DNA from: Bacteriovorax sp. BSW11_IV
Lineage (GTDB): Bacteria; Bdellovibrionota; Bacteriovoracia; Bacteriovoracales; Bacteriovoracaceae
DNA: 64,000 nt
Reading direction: 5' to 3'
Assembly: GCF_000447755.1 (NCBI RefSeq)
Contig: NZ_AUNE01000027.1
Location: 62,001-126,000 of the forward strand
Shown: piece by piece, positions 59,226-64,000 of the stretch
How positions within the stretch are numbered: position 1 is the stretch's first letter
Layout: the number at the start of each line of letters is the position of its first letter
Notes under the pieces: generated by a model
The model's database searches: none
What the model was told of the DNA's origin: nothing
The model's input: the letters and a program-made list of their open reading frames with translations, nothing else
Made by a program: the position numbers and the translations under genes

Positions 59226-60389
59226 TTAGAACTCTTGTTCTTTATCGAAGAGTTCATCTTCATTGACGCTAGGTGTACGTGCATCAATTGGCTCAGCATC
59301 AATTAACTCTTCAGCTTCAATAACTGGGTCCATAGTATCTCTTGGAATTTGACCACGCATCTCGTCGTCTTCTCCCTCACTATAATAGCTCTCATCTGAG
59401 GCCATGGCGTCGTCTTCCATTTGTCTTTTCTTATAATTTTTAAAAGTATCAGAATCTTTAAATGGTTTGATTCCACGAGTAACAGTAGGAGGTCTTCTTA
59501 CTTTATTGTCTACGCGTTCAGCTCGAATTGGAGTTGGCTCTTTCGATCTAGATGCGGGAATTCGAGTCCCTTCAAGTTTTGCTTTTGGTGCTTTGAAGCC
59601 TTTTTCTATTGTGACTTTATTACTTGGCGTCGTATTAGATGTTCCTTTAAAAAGGAGGATCGCAATACCTGCTAGTGAGGCCACTAGTAACACGGCCCAT
59701 GGCCACTTTGTTGTTTGCGCACTCGTTTCTTCCGAACTGTGGTCTTCTTCAATAATAACAGGGCCATTAGAAGTCGCTTTTGTATCATTTGGATGATGTG
59801 TAAAAGCAAGACCTACCAGAGCATCTTCTTTCTCTGATTTCTCTCGTGCAAGTTGTAAAATTTTACTTTGATCGGCAACGCTCGCAAGGGGAGCACCGAT
59901 TTGATGAACATTGGGAAGAGATTTATTTGTGAGCTTTCTTCTATCGAATTGGTTGAAGTGATAAATCTTATTCCAAGATTGTCCTTCGTCAGTTGAGATT
60001 TCATCAATATGTAAAATTGTTTTTTCACTCAAGAGTTCGTTGATTTTATCTTCTGTAAATGGGCCTTGCTTTTGACCTTCAACAAGAAGGTAATAAGTCA
60101 TGGCGCTGTCGTTTACATTCTCAACTAGCTGTGGCCTTCTTCTTTGGAAATAGGGGTGAGTGACAAATTCAGTCCATTCATTTTGAGTAACATTTTTAAT
60201 TTCTATTTCAGATAGATTGTAGTCAGAATCTTCAAGAAAATCTTTTAACTCTTTTCCAAGAAACGGACCTATGATTTCATCGTCCATTTTAATTTCGAAA
60301 ATATTTTCAATAGGAAGATTCCCATTTTCAATTTCATTTTCATTTAAAATTAGATTTGTAAGTTCTGTCTTTTTTAATGCTTGTCCCAT
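59226..60389 (-). CDS. GYF-like two-domain membrane protein
   Basis: A 387-residue protein. Two tandem GYF_2-like domains are visible: residues about 30-75 (FEIKMDDEIIGPFLGKELKDFL) and 97-145 (TYYLLVEGQKQGPFTEDKIN), each with the G-P-F core. Such domains bind proline-rich peptides. One membrane helix follows (about 230-247; WPWAVLLVASLAGIAILLF). The C-terminal 135 residues are charged and disordered, ending in an acidic stretch. By the positive-inside rule the GYF domains are cytosolic and the tail periplasmic. Related GYF-TM proteins occur in deltaproteobacterial predators, but the partner is unknown. Confidence 0.62.
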   Translation of the reverse strand: MGQALKKTELTNLILNENEIENGNLPIENIFEIKMDDEIIGPFLGKELKDFLEDSDYNLSEIEIKNVTQNEWTEFVTHPYFQRRRPQLVENVNDSAMTYYLLVEGQKQGPFTEDKINELLSEKTILHIDEISTDEGQSWNKIYHFNQFDRRKLTNKSLPNVHQIGAPLASVADQSKILQLAREKSEKEDALVGLAFTHHPNDTKATSNGPVIIEEDHSSEETSAQTTKWPWAVLLVASLAGIAILLFKGTSNTTPSNKVTIEKGFKAPKAKLEGTRIPASRSKEPTPIRAERVDNKVRRPPTVTRGIKPFKDSDTFKNYKKRQMEDDAMASDESYYSEGEDDEMRGQIPRDTMDPVIEAEELIDAEPIDARTPSVNEDELFDKEQEF

Positions 60390-60487
60390 ATGAAATCATC
60401 CCCAACTGGTTTGATCTTCTTATCGACAAAAGCACAAATTTTTAGAGTTTTTCTTATAATAACGGGTGAAAAAGGCAAATTTTGACC

Positions 60488-60518
60488 AAAAAAAAGGCCG
60501 GATAAACCGACCTTTTTT
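60488..60518 (-). terminator. Terminator of the beta-barrel gene
   Basis: On the minus strand GGUCGG pairs with CCGGCC, including one G-U pair (60496-60501 with 60507-60512), followed by a T run. As DNA the plus strand has a C-A mismatch, so it is efficient only in the minus direction. Confidence 0.75.
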
Positions 60519-60533
60519 GTATTGAATTTCGAA

Positions 60534-61370
60534 TTAGAAAATTGGTAGTGAAACAAGTGTTCCAATTGCAGCTTCTTCTGTCCACTCTGGTCTGTAACTT
60601 GAAAATAGGTTACCGTCAGTAGTGTTAAGAATATACCCTTCATAATAAAGAGATACAGAAACTCCTGAGTTGAAAGCATAGTCTAGAGATAGAGTTGAAA
60701 GAAGGTACTCAGTGTTCTTCTCTGCATTGTCATATCTGTAGCTGTAGTAAGTATTTGTGTAAGATACACCAAAATTGTCATTGAATTGGTATCCGTGACC
60801 TAGTGATGCTGACCATACGTGAGTAGCTGCACCAGTTGTCTTAGAATCAGCATTTCTGTTGTAAACTAAAATAAATGGAGTTGAGCTTAGAGAGTATTTT
60901 CCAAAAGTTTTAGAGAAAACACCGTAAGCGTAGTGGTATGAATCATATCCTCTAGTTTTTCTTGTATTATCATTCGCAAAGTAGTTTCTTAGCATGAATG
61001 AAGCGTTAACACCGTGCTTGTCTTCTGTAAGAATGGCACTTCTAGAGAATCTGAACTCTGTAGTATAAAGTTCTGTATGGTAATCACCTTGAGCTTTTTG
61101 GGCCTTGTCGATAGTCGTTCTGAAAATCGGCTTAAGTGTAAGCTTGTGGTATTTGTCGATTTTGTAATTTAAATAAAGATAATGGTCAGTTGTTAAACCG
61201 TTAGCACCTTTTGCGCTAATCCAAGCATCGTTTAGGTAGCTCATTGAAAATGGTGACTTTTTTAGCTTGTCCCAAATGTTTGTTGAAGTTGTTGATGTTG
61301 CTGAGTCCTCAGCGTGGGCCAGTGAGCCTAGAACCATCATTAGTCCAAATAGTAATCCCTTAATTTTCAT
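60534..61370 (-). CDS. Outer-membrane beta-barrel protein of unknown function
   Basis: A 278-residue protein with a signal peptide (GLLFGLMMVLGSLAHAE). The mature chain is a regular series of amphipathic strands with many Tyr residues (YLYLNYKIDKYHKLTLKPIF, YSYRYDNAEKNTEYLLSTLS), ending in a terminal aromatic residue (VSLPIF), the recognised C-terminal beta-signal of outer-membrane barrels. Eight to twelve strands fit the length. No specific porin or transporter is identified. The ATG at 61370 follows GAGGAGAGAG; the apparent longer start at 61385 is a TTG. Confidence 0.75.
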   Translation of the reverse strand: MKIKGLLFGLMMVLGSLAHAEDSATSTTSTNIWDKLKKSPFSMSYLNDAWISAKGANGLTTDHYLYLNYKIDKYHKLTLKPIFRTTIDKAQKAQGDYHTELYTTEFRFSRSAILTEDKHGVNASFMLRNYFANDNTRKTRGYDSYHYAYGVFSKTFGKYSLSSTPFILVYNRNADSKTTGAATHVWSASLGHGYQFNDNFGVSYTNTYYSYRYDNAEKNTEYLLSTLSLDYAFNSGVSVSLYYEGYILNTTDGNLFSSYRPEWTEEAAIGTLVSLPIF

Positions 61371-61580
61371 TCTCTCTCTCCTCAAAATAATCTTCCCAAA
61401 AATTGTCTAGATGCCATTGTTTACCAGAAAACTAAACTTTGTCGACTATTTTTGCGGTGAATCATGACGGAAATACTCAAATGTAAGAAAATGTCAAAAA
61501 TTTTACTGTTAGAATTTAGTTAGTCTTAATAAATTGACGACTTACACCCAAAAGGTGACACTTTGATACTAAGGATGGCC

Positions 61581-62870
61581 ATGAAATTTTTATATTTATT
61601 TGTCACAGTGAGTCTTTTTCGCCTTGTTGGGCTTATTTTATCAGGCCTTAGCTTCTTACATCCGTTTTTGAAAACGCGTAAGGAGTTTGAAAGTCGTAAT
61701 AATGAAGAGGGTTGCATACCTTTTCATCGCCAAGGCGTTCGTGCCCATATCACTTTTCATGTCTCAAGCGAAGGGGAGCTGGAACAGGTTCGTCCTCTCA
61801 TAGATTCTTTTATTCAAAGAGCAAAACGCATTGAAATTCTTTATACAAGCCCAAGCGTTGAGGCGAAGATAAAAAGGCTTCACGCCGAACATCCCGAGTA
61901 TATTCGTTATTTGCGTTTTTGCTTTCTGTGCAATTTTCGCGATTGGCGACCATTTAATTGGATTACGAGCGAGCACTTTATAATGGTTCGCTATGACTTT
62001 TTTCCTGAGCTTTTGCTGATGTCTCGCTTTTGTGAGCGCACAACTCTTTTATGGGCCTCTCGAAAAGGGAAGAAAGAAGAATTCACATTATATGACAAGC
62101 TCATCTATAGCTTTTTTACTCATATTGTACCCGCCACGAACAAAGATGAAGAGCTATTTAAAAAAGAGTTCGACACCGTTGAGCACACATTTGATTTTCG
62201 CGTTTTGCAAATAGATAAGCGTGTGCAAAATGCTTTTGCGAAGTTGGATGAGGCCACTCTTTTGCCCTTGGTTCATTTTATTGAGGCCAACTTTTCACGT
62301 GAAAATCGTATCGTCTACGGCTCAGCATGGCCGGTGGACAGTGCGAGCTTGAGCGGTGAGTGGATCTCGAAAATTCATAGCAAAGAAAAATTTCTTTGCC
62401 TGTGTCCTCATAAATTGGATGAGAAAAGTTTGGATGAATTGATCACTTCTTTGAAAGAGAAGAATGTGAATTATTATTTAATAAATAAGAAAACAGATCT
62501 TACTCATATTTTGAAAGAATATGAGAGCTCTCCTGGTGTTATGATAAATGCCGTTCCTGGTGTTTTATGCGAGTTCTATACGATCTTTGGGAAGGCCTAT
62601 GTTAGCGGCGGCTTTGGTCGCAGCATTCATTCTGTCTTAGAGCCTTATCTTGCAGGGTGCTTTGTCTTTTGTGGACCGCGCACCCATCGATCGACTGAAT
62701 TTGATTTAATCTTAGAAAACGATCAAAGTGCAATTCATGTGGCCAGTGAATTGAATGAGCTTTATCCTTTGATGATGCAAGTGGACGATAAAGTTTTTGA
62801 TGCTGATAAGGTTAAAAGTTTTGTCGAGTCTTATCGCCAGAGGTATGATGGCATAGTAATGTCTTTATAA
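61581..62870 (+). CDS. Kdo-transferase-like glycosyltransferase (WaaA/KdtA family)
   Basis: A 429-residue protein with an N-terminal membrane-associated helix (FLYLFVTVSLFRLVGLILSGLS). The middle region (HVSSEGELEQVRPLIDSF) matches the WaaA acceptor-side motif S.GE...pl+..l, and the C-terminal domain (AYVSGGFGRSIHSVLEPYLAG, then VFCGPRTHRSTEF) matches the donor-side HN.LEP..G..v..GP motif. WaaA adds Kdo to lipid A, so it supports an LPS-type outer membrane. Sequence divergence from typical WaaA is considerable, so the exact sugar is uncertain. The ATG at 61581 has AAGG six bases upstream. Confidence 0.78.
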   Translation: MKFLYLFVTVSLFRLVGLILSGLSFLHPFLKTRKEFESRNNEEGCIPFHRQGVRAHITFHVSSEGELEQVRPLIDSFIQRAKRIEILYTSPSVEAKIKRLHAEHPEYIRYLRFCFLCNFRDWRPFNWITSEHFIMVRYDFFPELLLMSRFCERTTLLWASRKGKKEEFTLYDKLIYSFFTHIVPATNKDEELFKKEFDTVEHTFDFRVLQIDKRVQNAFAKLDEATLLPLVHFIEANFSRENRIVYGSAWPVDSASLSGEWISKIHSKEKFLCLCPHKLDEKSLDELITSLKEKNVNYYLINKKTDLTHILKEYESSPGVMINAVPGVLCEFYTIFGKAYVSGGFGRSIHSVLEPYLAGCFVFCGPRTHRSTEFDLILENDQSAIHVASELNELYPLMMQVDDKVFDADKVKSFVESYRQRYDGIVMSL

Positions 62871-62900
62871 GTATTTTTTAAGCATTTTGGAGTTAGAGCG

Positions 62901-64000
62901 TTGTTAGTTAAAAACTTTGATCTCGTTATTGTTGGAAAAAGTTATTTGTCAGTTCTTCTGGCCATGAAGCTTATTAAGCGCGGACAAAAAGTTCTTCTTC
63001 TTGATGATGAGAGAGTGGAAATAGGAACTCTATTTAGTGATTTCTTTGGTCCAATTGAAAAGAAGTTCATTGAATCTTGGGCCAGTGACAATGCCATGGA
63101 GTCATTTTCGGATATTGAGAAACTTCTCACTCCAAAACCTTATTCATTTGTAATTGAAAATAAGAGAATTCGCTTAGGTCGCACACCATCGGCAAATTTT
63201 TATGAACTTTATAGAAAGCTCAATTCACTTTTACCACTTTCTAATGATGAATTTACTAAGCACGTCGGCACAGAAGAAGCGCGAGAGCTCTTTGATAGTG
63301 AATTCTATAAATTAACTGATAGGATCGGAAAATCTTCATATTTTTTTAAGAGTTTACAAGGTCTAAATATTGATGGTCTTTTGGCCATGTGTCCTAAAGG
63401 AATTGTCGATCTCTATAATGCTTTTTCAAAAGTTGTTATTAAAAGAGAAAATCTTAGTGAGAAAGATTTATGGTTTTTAAAATCATTTCTTGTTATGACA
63501 AGAGGTCTATTTCACAAGTGTGTCGATTCTAAATTAAATGAAACTGAAGCGTTTCATCTTCTTCTTTGTCTTTTGTCTCCTAGTTATGAACTTGATCACG
63601 AGAAGGCCTTAGAAGAGATTATTCCTGTTTTTGAAAATGCAGGGGGAATTTATAAACGCTGCCAATTGCGCGAATGGAAATTTCATAATTCTAAACCCTG
63701 GTCTGTAGAACTTTCTAGTTATGAAGGTATTGTTCATCCAGAAAAAATTGTTTTTATTGGCGGTGACCTTACACAAATGCCAGTGACTCTTAACGAAAGA
63801 GGCAAGACGCTAAAGGATATCTGTGTTGAATGGCATATAGAAGGTTTACCTGACCCGTTATTGGGCGAGCGAATCTTCTTTTCGCGTGTCGATAAGATGG
63901 GAACTGATATCCCTCTTTGGTGTGCTGATGTTGAAGAGGGGAAATTAAATTTTAAAGTTTTTTCTCTTTATGAGAAAGGTTCAAAGATATCATTTATTAA
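62901..64000 (+). CDS. Truncated Rossmann-fold protein, possibly FAD/NAD(P)-dependent
   Basis: This gene runs off the window; 366 codons are visible. It starts at a TTG (62901) with GGAG eight bases upstream. The first residues (FDLVIVGKSYLSVLLAMKL) and KVLLLDDE form a nucleotide-binding Rossmann beta-alpha-beta unit with a degenerate glycine pattern (G-K-S-Y-L in place of G-x-G-x-x-G). The middle is helical (PKGIVDLYNAFSKVVIK), as in phytoene-dehydrogenase or amine-oxidase relatives, and the visible end is strand-rich. Probably a flavoprotein, not proven. It follows the Kdo-transferase-like gene by 30 bases. Confidence 0.6.
   Translation, partial: MLVKNFDLVIVGKSYLSVLLAMKLIKRGQKVLLLDDERVEIGTLFSDFFGPIEKKFIESWASDNAMESFSDIEKLLTPKPYSFVIENKRIRLGRTPSANFYELYRKLNSLLPLSNDEFTKHVGTEEARELFDSEFYKLTDRIGKSSYFFKSLQGLNIDGLLAMCPKGIVDLYNAFSKVVIKRENLSEKDLWFLKSFLVMTRGLFHKCVDSKLNETEAFHLLLCLLSPSYELDHEKALEEIIPVFENAGGIYKRCQLREWKFHNSKPWSVELSSYEGIVHPEKIVFIGGDLTQMPVTLNERGKTLKDICVEWHIEGLPDPLLGERIFFSRVDKMGTDIPLWCADVEEGKLNFKVFSLYEKGSKISFI

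Noticed and set aside
1-64000. tRNA, rRNA, CRISPR, prophage or insertion sequence
   Set aside because: No T-loop patterns, spaced repeat arrays, transposase, integrase or terminal inverted repeats were seen on reading both strands.

Overview
The window looks like chromosomal DNA from an AT-rich (roughly 37-40% GC by eye), Gram-negative, didermic bacterium. Evidence for two membranes: a Kdo-transferase-like gene, an outer-membrane beta-barrel, several lipoproteins, a monofunctional peptidoglycan glycosyltransferase and many exported envelope enzymes. The mix of secreted peptidases and murein hydrolases, a chemoreceptor, a single-domain CarD regulator, RicT and a fused carAB suggests the Bdellovibrionota (Bacteriovorax/Halobacteriovorax-like). 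That placement is an inference; no rRNA or tRNA gene is present to test it. I see no prophage, insertion sequence, CRISPR array or rRNA/tRNA.

Layout. 0-4.7 kb: a truncated secreted protein, a solute-binding protein, a DUF2252-like protein, the MgtE magnesium transporter and an SH3-like exported protein. 4.8-12.3 kb: nucleotide metabolism, with gsk (inosine/guanosine kinase) convergent to a pyrB-carAB-pyrF operon in which both carbamoyl-phosphate synthase subunits are one 1471-residue polypeptide. 12.3-20.4 kb: a possible nuclease-fold protein overlapping a HAD phosphatase, mtgA, a lipoate ligase and an MdlA/MdlB-type heterodimeric ABC exporter. 20.3-26.9 kb: an exported Ppx/GppA-family lipoprotein overlapping a solitary C5 DNA methyltransferase, an ABC-like protein without ATPase motifs, and, divergently, an MnmA-like protein without catalytic residues, an M28 peptidase lacking the usual catalytic glutamate, and the true mnmA. 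27-33 kb: small secreted proteins, hutU (urocanase), a MocR-type regulator, a DUF2917-like protein and an arginase-family ureohydrolase. 33.2-38.5 kb: an exported 2H phosphoesterase, a lipoprotein, a YbiT-type ABC-F protein with a dead second ATPase domain, CarD and an esterase. 38.6-46.5 kb: an iron-sulfur/zinc cysteine-cluster protein, an HD-GYP-like protein with a cyclic-nucleotide-binding protein, YtfJ, a MepA/NlpC-like envelope cluster, a large alpha/beta hydrolase with a coiled-coil tail and an acyl-ACP thioesterase. 46.5-57.6 kb: a Ser/Thr-rich membrane-anchored protein, a chemoreceptor, an L,D-transpeptidase-like protein, a ChaN-like protein, two membrane proteins and an M28-PDZ peptidase. 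55.9-59.2 kb: the conserved tmk-holB-ricT operon. 59.2-64 kb: a GYF-like membrane protein, a beta-barrel, a Kdo-transferase-like protein and a truncated Rossmann-fold protein.

Cross-cutting observations. The tetranucleotide GGCC is strikingly over-represented on both strands (21 counted by eye in the first 3,000 bases). Convergent genes mostly overlap at their stop codons, and most of the rest share a bidirectional terminator. The strongest candidates for something new are the pseudoenzyme-rich region at 22.5-25.7 kb, the exported Ppx lipoprotein next to a solitary DNA methyltransferase, and the GGCC bias. Start codons were refined using Shine-Dalgarno spacing; several genes use GTG or TTG.
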